Shown: one piece after another, positions 17,882-27,635 of the stretch | Position numbering within the stretch: the stretch's first letter is position 1 | Layout: the number at the start of each line of letters is the position of its first letter | Source: Labrys okinawensis | GTDB taxonomy: Bacteria > Pseudomonadota > Alphaproteobacteria > Rhizobiales > Labraceae | DNA length: 64,000 bases | Direction: 5' to 3' | Assembly (NCBI RefSeq): GCF_002982075.1 | Contig: NZ_PUEJ01000003.1 | Location: forward strand, 124,001-188,000 | Program-made: the position numbers and the translations under genes | The notes under the pieces: model-generated | What the model saw: only the letters and a program-made list of their open reading frames with translations | The model's database searches: none | Told to the model about the DNA's origin: nothing

Positions 17882-17896
17882 GCTTCGGAGGAGAGG

Positions 17897-18179
17897 CACA
17901 AACGAAAGAGCCGGTCTTCAGAGCCACTCCTTTCAAGGTCTTTCGAACGAACCGGAAAAAGGCTGGGATAGTGCGGTGTAACCCCTCATCCGCCCTTCGG
18001 GGCACCTTCTCCCACAAGGGGAGAAGGCGATTGGAAAGCGTCGTGCCTTCAAAAATAATCCCTTCTCCCCTTGCGGGAGAAGGTCCCGGCAGGGGGATGA
18101 GGGGGCGCACCGCCTATCCGGACTTCAGGCCTCAACACCTTGAAAGGGACTGGTCTGAAGACCACCCCTTGGCTTTGTG
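17897..18179. repeat. 283-bp imperfect palindromic intergenic element (CTTCTCCC type)
   Basis: The whole gap between mutL and the next convergent gene is occupied by an element whose two roughly 130-base arms are imperfect reverse complements. They start CACAAACG and end TTTGTG. Each arm carries GGTCTTCAGA, a CCTTTCAAGG block, CCCCTCATCC and an internal hairpin CCTTCTCCC-CAAGGGGAGAAGG. The hairpin core is shared with 46949-47095. It has no coding capacity and looks like a nonautonomous foldback element; it may also end transcription from both genes. Confidence 0.75.
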
Positions 18180-18193
18180 TTTTCCTGAGCTTC

Positions 18194-18823
18194 TTACTTG
18201 ACCCGCGGGGTCTTGAAGACGCGATCGAACCAGGATTCGCTCTTGTTGCCTTCGGAAGGCAGGGGCTCGTTGCCGGCGAGAGGCGCCGAGGCGAGCGGCT
18301 TGCGGTAACCGGGCGGCGGCTCGGTCAGCGAGCGGCGCGGCGGTTCGACACCGGCGGCGAGCGGCGTGTTGTCCTCACCGAGGTTGAGGCGCTTCTGCAA
18401 TTCGCTTGGCTTCAAAGCCCGGGAACTGGCCTTGGCGGCATCGAAGGGCTCGGGTTCGGTGGGAACACCGGCGCCCGGTACGCGGCCTGCCGCCATCTCT
18501 TCGGGGGAGAGCCGGCCATCGCCATGCTCGGCCTTGCTGCGCGGTATGACGCCGGCGGCCTTGCGCTTCTTGTAGTCGGGATCAACCGGCCAGTTCGGAT
18601 CATTGTCCGACGTCGCAGCCGTGCCGGGTGGCGGCAGGTCGAGCTTGCCTGGCTTGGCCAGCGGTGCACGGTCGGAGTAGTTGATCGCCGGGGCGTCGTC
18701 ACCGGTGCCCAGCATCTTCTGGAAGAAGTTCTGACCGAGGGACTGCGCATTCGCCGCACCCGCCGGCGCCAGGGCAACCAGTGCCGTCGCCGCAGCCAGG
18801 CCAAGCCAAATCTTTGTCCGCAT
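18194..18823 (-). CDS. Secreted proline-rich hypothetical protein
   Basis: A 209-aa protein with a clear Sec signal peptide (MRTKIWLGLAAATALVAL and an ANA-Q cleavage region at about residue 28). The mature part is hydrophilic and proline-rich, with SLGQNFFQKMLGTGDD at its start, PVDPDYKKRK in the middle, and a C-terminus ending KSESWFDRVFKTPRVK. Its place directly downstream of lspA on the same strand is familiar for DUF3035-like proteins of alphaproteobacteria, but I assign this only tentatively. ATG 18823 is preferred to a TTG four codons earlier. Confidence 0.65.
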   Translation of the reverse strand: MRTKIWLGLAAATALVALAPAGAANAQSLGQNFFQKMLGTGDDAPAINYSDRAPLAKPGKLDLPPPGTAATSDNDPNWPVDPDYKKRKAAGVIPRSKAEHGDGRLSPEEMAAGRVPGAGVPTEPEPFDAAKASSRALKPSELQKRLNLGEDNTPLAAGVEPPRRSLTEPPPGYRKPLASAPLAGNEPLPSEGNKSESWFDRVFKTPRVK

Positions 18824-18945
18824 CCTGTATCCCAATCACTGCTAGATTTCGGTGCAAATTCCGGGAGAGATCCTCGCTCTACTGCCCGAAAAATGCGTCA
18901 AAACCAAGAAACCACCGCTCCTTCGGGCAACCAGTACCTGAAAAG

Positions 18946-19500
18946 TCAGGAAGACCCGTGCGTCTGTGGCTCTTTGTTCACCACCATGTCATACAACAGC
19001 AGGGCCACGCCCGCAACGATGGCGACATCGGCCAGATTGAAGACATACCAGGAAAAATCGCCGGCATGGAGCAGGAAGAAGTCGGCGACGCCTTCGCGCT
19101 GCAGCCAATCGGGGGCCAGCGGCCCTTCTATCGCCAGCAATCCATCGGCAGCATTGCCGATGGCGCCGCCAATGATCAGCCCGATGCCGACCGCCGATGA
19201 TCGGGTGTGGATACGGGCCAGCCAGGCGAGCAGCAGGACGGTTGCGATGAGGCGAAAGGCAACCAGCAAGATCAGGCCGATCTGGCTCTCCTGCTGGAAC
19301 AGCCCGAACGATACCCCTCGGTTCCAAACCAGGGTGAATTTCAGGAACGGCGTCCAGTCGACGGCCTCCTGGTACATCACCCGCTCGCCGATCTGGAATA
19401 TGTGGAGCGCCCAATACTTGAAGCCCTGGTCGATGATGATGGCGAGAACCGCCACCATCACCCCGATGAAGGTGTAACGCCCGGAAAACACCGACTTCAT
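18946..19500 (-). CDS. lspA: Lipoprotein signal peptidase (signal peptidase II)
   Basis: A 184-aa, four-helix inner-membrane aspartyl protease that removes signal peptides from prolipoproteins. The catalytic aspartates are visible in GNAADG (Asp119) and FNLADV (Asp158), with the conserved DQ near residues 24-25 and NRGVSFG at about 60-66. The first motif reads NAADG instead of the usual NxxDR. The loop before the second aspartate (residues about 122-150) is longer than in E. coli. It begins three bases after the ileS stop, in the same operon. At least one lipoprotein client is encoded nearby at 15378. Confidence 0.93.
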   Translation of the reverse strand: MKSVFSGRYTFIGVMVAVLAIIIDQGFKYWALHIFQIGERVMYQEAVDWTPFLKFTLVWNRGVSFGLFQQESQIGLILLVAFRLIATVLLLAWLARIHTRSSAVGIGLIIGGAIGNAADGLLAIEGPLAPDWLQREGVADFFLLHAGDFSWYVFNLADVAIVAGVALLLYDMVVNKEPQTHGSS

Positions 19501-19503
19501 CGC

Positions 19504-22500
19504 TCAGGCCCCCGTCGCCTGCCATTCGCGCATCGCCGCCGCATCGCGCGGGGTGATGTCCGGGAAGGCGGGGTCGGCGGTTTCGGGGTCGAAATAGCGC
19601 CAGGAGCGCGCACATTTGACGCCGCTGGCCCGGCCAGGAACCACCGCGACGCCGGAGACGCCATCGAGGCGATAGGCCTCGGCCGGGCCTTCGCCGGCCA
19701 CGAGCGTCAGCCCCGAGACGATGCAGACATCCTCGAAATCGACGCTGCGCAGGACCGCCAGCCTCGCTTCGTCGGCGACATGGACGGTCGGCGCGGCTTC
19801 CAGCGAGGAGCCGATGCGCTTGGCGGCGCGCTCATGCTCCAGCGCGCCGGTGACGACGCGCCGCACCTCGCGCACGAGCTCCCATTTCTCGGCGAGCGCG
19901 GGGTCGAGCCAGGCCGGATCGGCGGCCGCGAAGGGCTGCAGATGCACCGAGTTCTCCTCGCCGAAGCGTGAGGTCCAGGCTTCTTCCATGGTGAAACACA
20001 GCACCGGCGCCAGCCAGGTGGTGACGCAGGTGAAGAGCTTGTCGACCACGCTCAACGCCGCCCGGCGACGCAGCGACGATTTCGGGTCGCAATAGAGCGC
20101 GTCCTTGCGCACGTCGAAATAGAAGGCCGAAAGGTCTGCCGTCATGAAGGTCGCCAGCAGGGCGACCACGCGCTTGTAGTCGTAGTTCTCATAGGCGGCG
20201 CGCACCTCGCCGTCGAGCTCGGCCAGCCGATGCAGCATCAGCCGTTCGAGTTCCGGCATCTGCCCGGCGGCAACGTCGTCGCCGGCCTCGAAATGGGCGA
20301 GCGTGCCCAGCATCCAGCGGATGGTGTTGCGCAGCTTGCGGTAGGTGTCCTCCACCGTCTTCAGGATCTCGGGCCCGATGCGCTGGTCGTCGGCGTAGTC
20401 GGTGGTGGCGACCCACAGGCGCAGGATGTCGGCGCCCGAACGCTTGATCACGTCCTGCGGGGCGACGGTGTTGCCGATGGACTTCGACATCTTGCGGCCC
20501 TGCTCGTCGAGCGTGAAACCGTGGGTGACCACGATGTCGTAGGGCGCCCGGCCGCGCGTGCCGCAGCTTTCCAGGAGGGAGGAATGGAACCAGCCGCGAT
20601 GCTGGTCGGACCCTTCCAGATACATCACCGTGTCGTCGCCGCCATCGACCTTGCGCTTGATGCCGGCAAGGCCGGGGAAATGCCGCGGATCCTCCAGCGT
20701 GAAGGCGTGGGTGGAGCCGGAATCGAACCAGACATCCAGGATGTCGTCGACCTTGACCCATCCTTCACCGGCGCGCGCGCCGAGAAAACGCTCGGCGGCG
20801 CCTTCCTGATACCAGGCATCGGCGCCCTCGGTTTCGAAGGCGGTGGCGATGGCCTGGTTGACGGCCTCGTCCTTGAGGATCTCGACGCCGCCACCCGGCT
20901 TGTCGCGCATGAACACGGCGATCGGCACGCCCCAGGCGCGCTGGCGCGACACCACCCAGTCCGGGCGATTGGCGATCATGCCGGTGATGCGGTTCTCGCC
21001 GGCAGCCGGCACCCATTGTGTCTGCCGGATGGCGGCGAGGGCGAGCTCGCGCAGCGACGAGCCGTCGCCGAGCGCCGGCCCGACATCGTTGCGCAGGGCG
21101 CCGCTTTCCGTGCGGGTCGGCGTGGCTGCCGGCACGGTACCGGGAAGAACCTTGTCGATGGGCTTGTCCATCGCGATGAACCATTGCGGCGTGTTGCGGA
21201 AGATCACCGGCTTCTTCGAGCGCCAGGAATGGGGATATTGGTGCTTGATGCGCCCGCGCGCCACCAGATTGCCCTGGGCTACCAGCGCCTTGATCACGGC
21301 GTCATTGGCATCGCCCTTGTCGCCCTTCTCGGTGATCACGCGCTTGCCAGCAAAGCCCGGTGCGTCCGCCGTGTAGAAGCTGTCGCCATCCACGGGGTAG
21401 GGGATATGCGTGTTGATGCCGCGGGCGTTGAGCTCGCGCTGATGCGCCGTCCAGACGTCGAAGTCCTCGCGGCCATGGCTGGGCGCGGTGTGCACGAAGC
21501 CGGTGCCGGCCTCGTCGGTGACATGCTCGCCCTCGAGCAGGGGCACGTCGAAGCCATAGAAGGGGTCGAAGCCCGCCAGCGGATGCGCGGCGGTGAGGCG
21601 CGCGAGCTCGCCGGCCTCGACGCCGCCGAGGCGCTCATAGGCTTCCACCTTGGCGGTCTTGAACACCTCCTCGGCGAGCTTGTCGGCTAGGATGAAGCTG
21701 TCGCCCACCTTGGCCCAGTTGTTCTCGGGTGCCGATGTGACGCGATAGAGCCCATAGGCGACGCGGCTCGAAAAGGCGACGGCGCGGTTGCCGGGGATGG
21801 TCCAGGGCGTGGTGGTCCAGATCACGAAGGCGGCCCTGGCCAGCTCATCACGCGTGGCGCCCGAGCGCACCGGAAACTTCGCCCAGATCATGTCGGAGGT
21901 ATGGTCCTCATACTCGATCTCGGCCTCGGCGAGCGAGGTCTTTTCCACCACCGACCACATCACGGGCTTGGAGCCGCGATAGAGCTGGTCGCTCATGGCG
22001 AACTTCATGATCTCGCGGGCGATCTGCGCCTCGGCGGCGTAGGCCATGGTGAGATAGGGATGTTCCCAGTCGCCCTCGACGCCCAGGCGCTTGAACTCCT
22101 CGCGCTGCACGCCGACCCAATGCTCGGCAAAAGCCCGGCATTCGCGGCGGAACTCGACCAGCGGCACCTCGTCCTTGTTCTTGCCCTTGGCGCGATACTG
22201 CTCCTCGATCTTCCACTCGATCGGCAGGCCATGGCAGTCCCAGCCCGGCACATAATTGGAATCGAAGCCGAGCATCTGCTGCGAGCGCGTCACCAGGTCC
22301 TTCAGGATCTTGTTGAGCGCATGGCCGATATGGATGTTGCCATTGGCATAGGGCGGGCCGTCATGCAGCACGAATTTCGGCCGGCCGGCAGAGGTGTCGC
22401 GCAGGCGCTGGCGCAGATTCCGGGCCTGCCAGCGCCCCAGGATCTCGGGCTCCTTCTGCGGCAGGCCGCCGCGCATGGGGAAGGCCGTCTGCGGCAGGAA

Positions 22501-22584
22501 CAGGGTCTTGGAATAATCGAAACTTTCGGAGCTTGCCTTCAAGCCCTCGGCGGCTTCGCTGGAGGGGGACGCAACATCGGTCAT
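19504..22584 (-). CDS. ileS: Isoleucyl-tRNA synthetase
   Basis: A 1026-aa class I synthetase. The HIGH motif lies in [15 protein letters not shown] (about 83-97) and KMSKS in [10 protein letters not shown] (about 698-702). The editing domain contains the [11 protein letters not shown] segment, and an anticodon-binding domain follows. The C-terminal end is [20 protein letters not shown] with only one cysteine of the classic zinc finger, so the terminal metal site seems lost or altered. It is the first gene of the minus-strand set ileS-lspA-hypothetical. ATG 22584 is the natural start. Confidence 0.96.
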   Translation of the reverse strand: MTDVASPSSEAAEGLKASSESFDYSKTLFLPQTAFPMRGGLPQKEPEILGRWQARNLRQRLRDTSAGRPKFVLHDGPPYANGNIHIGHALNKILKDLVTRSQQMLGFDSNYVPGWDCHGLPIEWKIEEQYRAKGKNKDEVPLVEFRRECRAFAEHWVGVQREEFKRLGVEGDWEHPYLTMAYAAEAQIAREIMKFAMSDQLYRGSKPVMWSVVEKTSLAEAEIEYEDHTSDMIWAKFPVRSGATRDELARAAFVIWTTTPWTIPGNRAVAFSSRVAYGLYRVTSAPENNWAKVGDSFILADKLAEEVFKTAKVEAYERLGGVEAGELARLTAAHPLAGFDPFYGFDVPLLEGEHVTDEAGTGFVHTAPSHGREDFDVWTAHQRELNARGINTHIPYPVDGDSFYTADAPGFAGKRVITEKGDKGDANDAVIKALVAQGNLVARGRIKHQYPHSWRSKKPVIFRNTPQWFIAMDKPIDKVLPGTVPAATPTRTESGALRNDVGPALGDGSSLRELALAAIRQTQWVPAAGENRITGMIANRPDWVVSRQRAWGVPIAVFMRDKPGGGVEILKDEAVNQAIATAFETEGADAWYQEGAAERFLGARAGEGWVKVDDILDVWFDSGSTHAFTLEDPRHFPGLAGIKRKVDGGDDTVMYLEGSDQHRGWFHSSLLESCGTRGRAPYDIVVTHGFTLDEQGRKMSKSIGNTVAPQDVIKRSGADILRLWVATTDYADDQRIGPEILKTVEDTYRKLRNTIRWMLGTLAHFEAGDDVAAGQMPELERLMLHRLAELDGEVRAAYENYDYKRVVALLATFMTADLSAFYFDVRKDALYCDPKSSLRRRAALSVVDKLFTCVTTWLAPVLCFTMEEAWTSRFGEENSVHLQPFAAADPAWLDPALAEKWELVREVRRVVTGALEHERAAKRIGSSLEAAPTVHVADEARLAVLRSVDFEDVCIVSGLTLVAGEGPAEAYRLDGVSGVAVVPGRASGVKCARSWRYFDPETADPAFPDITPRDAAAMREWQATGA

Positions 22585-22894
22585 GGACAGGGATCCGTCG
22601 ATACGGAGGAAAGGGAAAAGCGGCGCAAACCCGGACCTTCCGCGGAGCTCAGCCGAGCCCGCACGCGGAAGCCGGGACGATAATTCGGGCTATGCGCAGC
22701 ATATATGTCATGCGGGCGTGAATAGCAGGCTCTGCGCGCGGGATAAAGCGGGGAGGGAAGGAGAGGCCGGGATTTTCTCGGACAGAGCCGCCCACCTTCC
22801 CCTAGCATGAGCTTCAGCCTCTCCCTATCTGCCAGGAAGGCAGCCCCTTCGCATGCTGGCCCCTTTACCGTAGGCTCTGACCTGGAGTTCGAGA
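22585..22894. other. Divergent intergenic region between ileS and yghU
   Basis: About 310 bases that must hold promoters for both genes. I see GGGGAGGGAAGGAGAGG around 22750 and a region GCAGCATATATGTCATGC near 22695 that could hold an ileS promoter, but no convincing palindrome, riboswitch or RNA gene. There is no T-box-like structure. Confidence 0.4.
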
Positions 22895-23770
22895 ATGACC
22901 GGTTCGTCCGACTATACGCCCCCGAAGATCTGGACCTGGAACAAGGCCAATGGCGGCGCGTTCGCCAATATCAACAGGCCGATCGCGGGGCCCACCCATG
23001 ACAAGGAACTGCCGGTCGGCCGTCATCCCCTCCAGCTCTATTCGCTGGGCACGCCGAACGGCGTCAAGGTCACCATCATGCTGGAGGAATTGCTGGCTCT
23101 CGGCCACAAGGGCGCCGAATATGATGCCTGGCTGATCGAGATTGGCAAGGGCGACCAGTTCGGCTCCGGCTTCGTCGCCGTCAATCCGAACTCCAAGATC
23201 CCGGCCCTGCTCGATCGCAGTGGGTCCCAGCCCATCCGCGTGTTCGAGTCCGGCTCGATCCTGTTCTATCTCGCCGAAAAGTTCGGGGAGTTCCTGCCCA
23301 AGGATGCCGCCACCCGTGCCGAATGCATGTCCTGGCTGTTCTGGCAGATGGGCAGCGCTCCCTATCTCGGCGGTGGCTTCGGGCATTTCTATGCCTATGC
23401 GCCGACCAAGATCGAATATGCGATCGACCGTTTCGCCATGGAGGTGAAGCGTCAGCTCGACGTGCTCGACCGGCGCCTGGGCGAGGTCGAATATCTGGCC
23501 GGCAGCGACTATAGCATCGCCGACATGGCGGTATGGCCCTGGTATGGCGGTTTGGCCCGGGGTTGGCAGTATGGCGCGGCCGAGTTCCTCCAGGTCGAGG
23601 ACTACAAGAACGTGCAGCGCTGGGCCGAGACGATCTTCCAGCGCCCGGCCGTGCAGCGCGGGCGCATGGTCAACCGCACCTCGGGCGAGCCGTCGAGCCA
23701 GCTGCGCGAGCGCCACGATGCCAGCGATTTCGAGACCAGGACCCAGGACAAGCTGGAGGCCGCGGGCTGA
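22895..23770 (+). CDS. yghU: Glutathione-dependent disulfide-bond oxidoreductase, YghU-like GST
   Basis: A 291-aa Nu-class glutathione S-transferase relative, close in length to E. coli YghU (288 aa). The leader PPKIWTWNKANGGAFANINRP and the N-terminal thioredoxin-like domain beginning LQLYSLGTPNGVKV are characteristic. The GSH-binding NPNSKIPALLD segment with a cis-proline and FESGSILFYLAEK follow, then an all-helical C-terminal domain. These enzymes reduce disulfides such as 2-hydroxyethyl disulfide with two bound glutathiones. No operon partner is evident; a foldback repeat follows the stop. Confidence 0.93.
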   Translation: MTGSSDYTPPKIWTWNKANGGAFANINRPIAGPTHDKELPVGRHPLQLYSLGTPNGVKVTIMLEELLALGHKGAEYDAWLIEIGKGDQFGSGFVAVNPNSKIPALLDRSGSQPIRVFESGSILFYLAEKFGEFLPKDAATRAECMSWLFWQMGSAPYLGGGFGHFYAYAPTKIEYAIDRFAMEVKRQLDVLDRRLGEVEYLAGSDYSIADMAVWPWYGGLARGWQYGAAEFLQVEDYKNVQRWAETIFQRPAVQRGRMVNRTSGEPSSQLRERHDASDFETRTQDKLEAAG

Positions 23771-23871
23771 TGGTCATCCCGGACGCGCTGCAGCACGTAG
23801 TGATGCGGCGCAGATCCGGGGCCGCGAGCAGGATGAAGCATAATTCCAACGGCGGCGATGTTTGACCCGCG

Positions 23872-23958
23872 CGTCATTGCGAGCGCAGCGAAGCAATCCA
23901 GGAGCCACGGCCGCCACATTTTCCAGCACTGGATTGCTTCGCTGCGCTCGCAATGACG
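23872..23958. repeat. CATTGCGAGC palindromic repeat, copy 1
   Basis: A perfect 30-bp inverted repeat: 23872-23901 (CGTCATTGCGAGCGCAGCGA...) against 23929-23958, with a 27-base loop. The same sequence recurs at 62435-62511 with one or two changes. Just before it, 23771-23825 carries a GTCATCCCGGACGCG-type repeat fragment. This is a widely distributed intergenic repeat in alphaproteobacteria. Lying between convergent genes, it may act as a terminator. Confidence 0.85.
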
Positions 23959-23987
23959 ATGCAGATCCAGGACGACCTTTTGTCTCG

Positions 23988-24902
23988 TCACTGCAAAGGC
24001 GGCTTGCGCAGAAAGGCGTTGCGGTCGGCCGATTTGACGCGCAGCCAGCTCTCGCGGCCGTCGCGCAGGACCCGCATCGGTACTTCCACGCCGGCCGGGC
24101 CGCCGCTCCACACCTTGCGATAGAAATCGGCGAGGCCCCGGACCTCCTCGTTGCGGATGTCGGAGATGATGTCGCCGGCCTTGAGGCCGGCCTTCGCGGC
24201 GGGCGATCCCTTAGCGACGCTGGCGACCACGACCTTGCCATTGCTTTCCGCCGAGAAGGCGCCGAGCCAGGGGCGCGGCGGCTGGTCGACCTGGCCCCGC
24301 GTCAGGAGATCGTCGAGAATGGGCGGCAGGAGGTCGATCGGCACCACCATGTTGATGTCGAAATCCTCGCCGCCGCGTTCCATCTGCAGGAGCAGGGATC
24401 CGATGCCGAGAAGCCTGCCGTCTGCGCCGACCAGGGCCGCCCCACCCCAGCCGGGGTGGGCGGGCGCGGTGAAGATCGCCTCATCGAGCAGATATTCCCA
24501 ATAACCTGCGAATTCCTGCTTGGCGACGATGCGGGCGTCGACATGGCGCCCCGCGCCATCGACGAACACGGCCTCGTCGCCGACCGCCGCCTTGCCGGAA
24601 CTGCCGAGCCCCAGGGCCGGCAGGTCGAGACGGCCGAGCGCCTGTACGAGGCCGAAGCCCGTCGCCTGGTCATAGGCCTGGACATGGGCAGGGACCACAC
24701 GCCCATCCTGGGTGGTCAGCCAGATCTCGTCGGCTTCGGTGACGAGATAGCCGATAGTGAGCACCAGCCCGTCGTCACGGATGACCACACCGCTGCCCTC
24801 CCGCTCGGTTCCGAGCGCGGCCGCGGTGAAGGCGTCCTGTGGAATCTTGGCACGCACGGCCACGACCGAGCGCATGATGGAACGAAGTGTCATGGCTTTC
24901 AT
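23988..24902 (-). CDS. Catalytically degenerate trypsin-like (Deg-type) protein with PDZ domain
   Basis: A 304-aa protein laid out like DegP/DegS: a trypsin-like domain (about 30-205) and a PDZ domain (about 205-295, with SPAAKAGLKAGDIISDI). All three catalytic positions look lost: the TNxHV position reads TIGYLV (His to Tyr), the TDLAL position reads TGFGL (Asp to Gly), and the GNSGG position reads PGWGG (Ser to Trp). It is therefore expected to bind peptides rather than cleave them. There is no clear signal peptide. ATG 24902 is preferred, with ATG 24893 as an alternative. It follows the methyltransferase-like gene on the same strand by 160 bases. Confidence 0.75.
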   Translation of the reverse strand: MKAMTLRSIMRSVVAVRAKIPQDAFTAAALGTEREGSGVVIRDDGLVLTIGYLVTEADEIWLTTQDGRVVPAHVQAYDQATGFGLVQALGRLDLPALGLGSSGKAAVGDEAVFVDGAGRHVDARIVAKQEFAGYWEYLLDEAIFTAPAHPGWGGAALVGADGRLLGIGSLLLQMERGGEDFDINMVVPIDLLPPILDDLLTRGQVDQPPRPWLGAFSAESNGKVVVASVAKGSPAAKAGLKAGDIISDIRNEEVRGLADFYRKVWSGGPAGVEVPMRVLRDGRESWLRVKSADRNAFLRKPPLQ

Positions 24903-25062
24903 CTTGATGGAGCGCGCCCGCAGCAAGGCAGGATGCGCAATACCTGCAAGCCGGGCAAGGATGTTTTTCTAGAGGTATGCAGCCAGGCGCCACGCTGCAA
25001 GGTCATACGGGCAGGGACAATGAGAGGGCGCGGGCAGGTTTTGAGTGTCGGACCGTTCGCCC

Positions 25063-25734
25063 TCAGCCGCGTTTTGCGAACCAGATCACATGCCGCGCGC
25101 CGCTTCGCCCCTTATTGGCACGCACGCGGACTTCGTCCACCGCAAAGCCTGCCTGGCGCAGGCGCCGGGCGAAGGCCGCGGAAGGACCCTGCGACCACAC
25201 GGCCAGCAGGCCGCCTGGCGTCAGCGCTCCCAGTGCCGCCGCGAGGCCTTCCAGGCTGTAGAGGCGATCATTGGCGGCATGGGTCAGCCCTTCCGGACCG
25301 TTGTCGACGTCGAGCAGGATCGCATCGAACCGGCGCCCGGCGCCGATGACGCCACCGACGTCGCCGAGTTCGATGCTGACGCGCCGATCCTCGAGGCTGC
25401 CCGCGAAGATCTCGGCCATCGGTCCCCGAGCCCAGGCGACGACGGCGGGCACCAGTTCGGCGACCACGATCTCGGCGTCCCCGGGAAAGCTCGCCAGCGC
25501 GGCGCGCAAGGTGAAACCCATGCCGAGCCCGCCGATCAGCACGTGCGGGTGCCTGCGCGCCGCCAGGCGTTCGGCGGCCATCGTCGCCAGCGCTTCCTCC
25601 GAGCCGCTCAGCCGGCTGTTCATCAATTCGTTGCTGCCGAGCATGATCGAGAATTCACTGCCGCGCTGCTTGAGGCGCAGCTCGCCGCCGCTATTGGGGA
25701 TCGTCGCGGTGTCGAGATGCTTCCAGGGGATCAC
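25063..25734 (-). CDS. Spermidine synthase-like SAM-dependent methyltransferase-fold protein
   Basis: A 223-aa Rossmann protein of the spermine/spermidine synthase-like group. It shows the SAM loop HVLIGGLGMGFTLRAAL (about 64-80), an acidic residue ending the next strand (VVAELVP) and DAILLDVDNGPEGL at the active-site strand, followed by PGGLLAVWSQGP. True aminopropyltransferases use an aspartate as base; here the motif is D-V-D-N-G-P, so the reaction is unknown. GTG 25734 is the apparent start (MIPWKHLDTATI). It lies downstream of the carboxylase gene by 127 bases, and co-transcription is uncertain. Confidence 0.75.
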   Translation of the reverse strand: MIPWKHLDTATIPNSGGELRLKQRGSEFSIMLGSNELMNSRLSGSEEALATMAAERLAARRHPHVLIGGLGMGFTLRAALASFPGDAEIVVAELVPAVVAWARGPMAEIFAGSLEDRRVSIELGDVGGVIGAGRRFDAILLDVDNGPEGLTHAANDRLYSLEGLAAALGALTPGGLLAVWSQGPSAAFARRLRQAGFAVDEVRVRANKGRSGARHVIWFAKRG

Positions 25735-25861
25735 GGCCGGCTCATTGGTGGGGGTGATGGCAAGCGTCTAGCAGAACGCCACAACAATTCCAGTTTCCAT
25801 CGGCAGTTCGGGTTGGAAGGCTCGTCGCGCTCACTCTTGCGGGTACGGCGTGTCGTCGCTC

Positions 25862-27592
25862 CTATTCAATGCGCGCCATGACCATGCCGGCCGTCACGGT
25901 GACGCCGGCTTCGATCTCCTGCGCCAGCCGGCCCGGGCGGTGGGCCTTGACCTGCATTTCCATCTTCATCGCTTCCATCACGGCGACGACATCGCCCTCC
26001 GCGACCTCGGCGCCGTCCTCCACCTGCCAGGAGCGCAGCGTGCCGGCCATCGGTGCCACCACCGCATCGGGCGATGTCTCGCCGGGTGCCGCCGCAGCCG
26101 GCGCCGTGGATGGCGCGGCCTGAAGACCGCCCAGCAAGGCGGGAGGCAGGCCGAGAGTGACGCGCCGGCCGTCGATCTCCACGGCGGTGCGGAGGAGCGT
26201 GGCCGTCGGCAGCGGTTCCGGCCGCGTGGCGGCGGCGAGGGTGGCGGCAAAGTCGGTCTCGATCCAGCGGGTGTGGACCTTGAAATCACCTTCGCCCGTA
26301 AAGTCGGTATGGCCGATCACCGTGCGATGGAAGGGCAGGACCGAGGCGACCCCCTCGATGCGGAATTCGGCGAGGGCACGCCGGGCGCGCGCAATGGCCT
26401 CACTCCGCGTCGCGCCGGTGACGATGAGCTTGGCCATCAGGGAATCGAAGCTGCCGGGAACGGTCGAGCCTGCGGCGACGCCGGTGTCCAGGCGGATGCC
26501 GGGACCGGAGGGCGGCTCGAAGGCGGTGACGAGGCCGGGTGTCGGCAGGAAGCCGCGCCCGACATCCTCGGCATTGATGCGGAATTCCAGGGCGTGGCCC
26601 CGCGGCGCCGGTGTCTCGGTGAAGCGGAGGCGATGGCCATCGGCGACGCGCAGCTGCTCGACCACCAGGTCGATGCCTGCCGTCTCCTCCGTCACCGGAT
26701 GCTCCACCTGCAGGCGGGCATTGACTTCCAGGAAGGAGATCGCGCCCGAGGCGCTCAACAGGAACTCCACCGTGCCGGCGCTCACATAGCCGGCCCTGGC
26801 GCAGATATCGCGCGCGGCCTGGTGAATGCGGGCACGCTGTTCGTCGCTCAGGAAGGGGGCCGGCGCTTCTTCCACCAGCTTCTGGTTGCGGCGCTGCAGC
26901 GAGCAGTCGCGGGTGCCGAGCACCACGACGGTGCCATGGCTGTCGGCGATCACCTGCGCCTCGATATGGCGGGGGCGGTCGAGATATTGCTCGACGAAAC
27001 ACTCGCCGCGCCCGAAGGCGGTGACGGCCTCGCGCACGGCGGAGTCATAGAGTTCGGCGACCTCGTCCATGCGCCAGGCAACCTTCAGCCCGCGCCCGCC
27101 GCCGCCGAAGGCGGCCTTGATGGCAATCGGCAGACCGTGCTGTTCGGCAAAGGCGAGGACTTCGCCGGCACCGCTCACGGGATCGGCGGTGCCGGCGACC
27201 AGGGGGGCGCCCACCGCCAGGGCGAGCTTGCGGGCCTGCACCTTGTCGCCCAACTGCTCGATGGCCGATGGGGGCGGGCCGATCCAGGTCAGGCCGGCAT
27301 CGATGACGGCCTGGGCGAAAGCGGCGCGTTCGGAGAGGAAGCCATAGCCTGGATGCACGGCATCGGCGCCGCTGCGGCGGGCGATGGCGATGAGCTTGTC
27401 GATGTCGAGATAGGTTTCGGCCGGCTTGTCGCCACCCAGGCCATAGGCCTCGTCCGCCATGCGGGCAGGCAGGGCGTCGATATCGGCATCGGCGTAGACG
27501 GCGACGGAGGCGACGCCGTAATCGGCGCAGGCCCGGATCACCCGCACGGCAATCTCGCCCCGGTTGGCGATCAGGACCTTCTTGATGGGCAT
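25862..27592 (-). CDS. Biotin-dependent acyl-CoA carboxylase alpha subunit (biotin carboxylase plus carrier domain)
   Basis: A 576-aa two-domain protein. The biotin carboxylase part starts [20 protein letters not shown], has the ATP-grasp loop [14 protein letters not shown] and the [16 protein letters not shown] catalytic segment. The C-terminal biotinyl domain carries the biotinylation lysine in EAMKME. No carboxyltransferase is adjacent. It is the last gene of the 5-oxoproline operon, 43 bases after pxpBC. From family knowledge, biotin carboxylase genes often sit beside PxpABC homologues, and the PxpB/C proteins resemble urea-carboxylase and allophanate-hydrolase domains, so a dedicated ATP-dependent carboxylation role is possible but unproven. 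ATG 27592 is favoured by conservation. Confidence 0.9.
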   Translation of the reverse strand: MPIKKVLIANRGEIAVRVIRACADYGVASVAVYADADIDALPARMADEAYGLGGDKPAETYLDIDKLIAIARRSGADAVHPGYGFLSERAAFAQAVIDAGLTWIGPPPSAIEQLGDKVQARKLALAVGAPLVAGTADPVSGAGEVLAFAEQHGLPIAIKAAFGGGGRGLKVAWRMDEVAELYDSAVREAVTAFGRGECFVEQYLDRPRHIEAQVIADSHGTVVVLGTRDCSLQRRNQKLVEEAPAPFLSDEQRARIHQAARDICARAGYVSAGTVEFLLSASGAISFLEVNARLQVEHPVTEETAGIDLVVEQLRVADGHRLRFTETPAPRGHALEFRINAEDVGRGFLPTPGLVTAFEPPSGPGIRLDTGVAAGSTVPGSFDSLMAKLIVTGATRSEAIARARRALAEFRIEGVASVLPFHRTVIGHTDFTGEGDFKVHTRWIETDFAATLAAATRPEPLPTATLLRTAVEIDGRRVTLGLPPALLGGLQAAPSTAPAAAAPGETSPDAVVAPMAGTLRSWQVEDGAEVAEGDVVAVMEAMKMEMQVKAHRPGRLAQEIEAGVTVTAGMVMARIE

Positions 27593-27635
27593 CACTGTTC
27601 CCCTGAGCAAAGCGCGTTGAAGCGGAAAGGCTGGT

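Noticed and set aside
22585-22894. Regulatory RNA leader (T-box) for ileS
   Set aside because: No T-box sequence or specifier stem is visible, and such leaders are not expected in this group.
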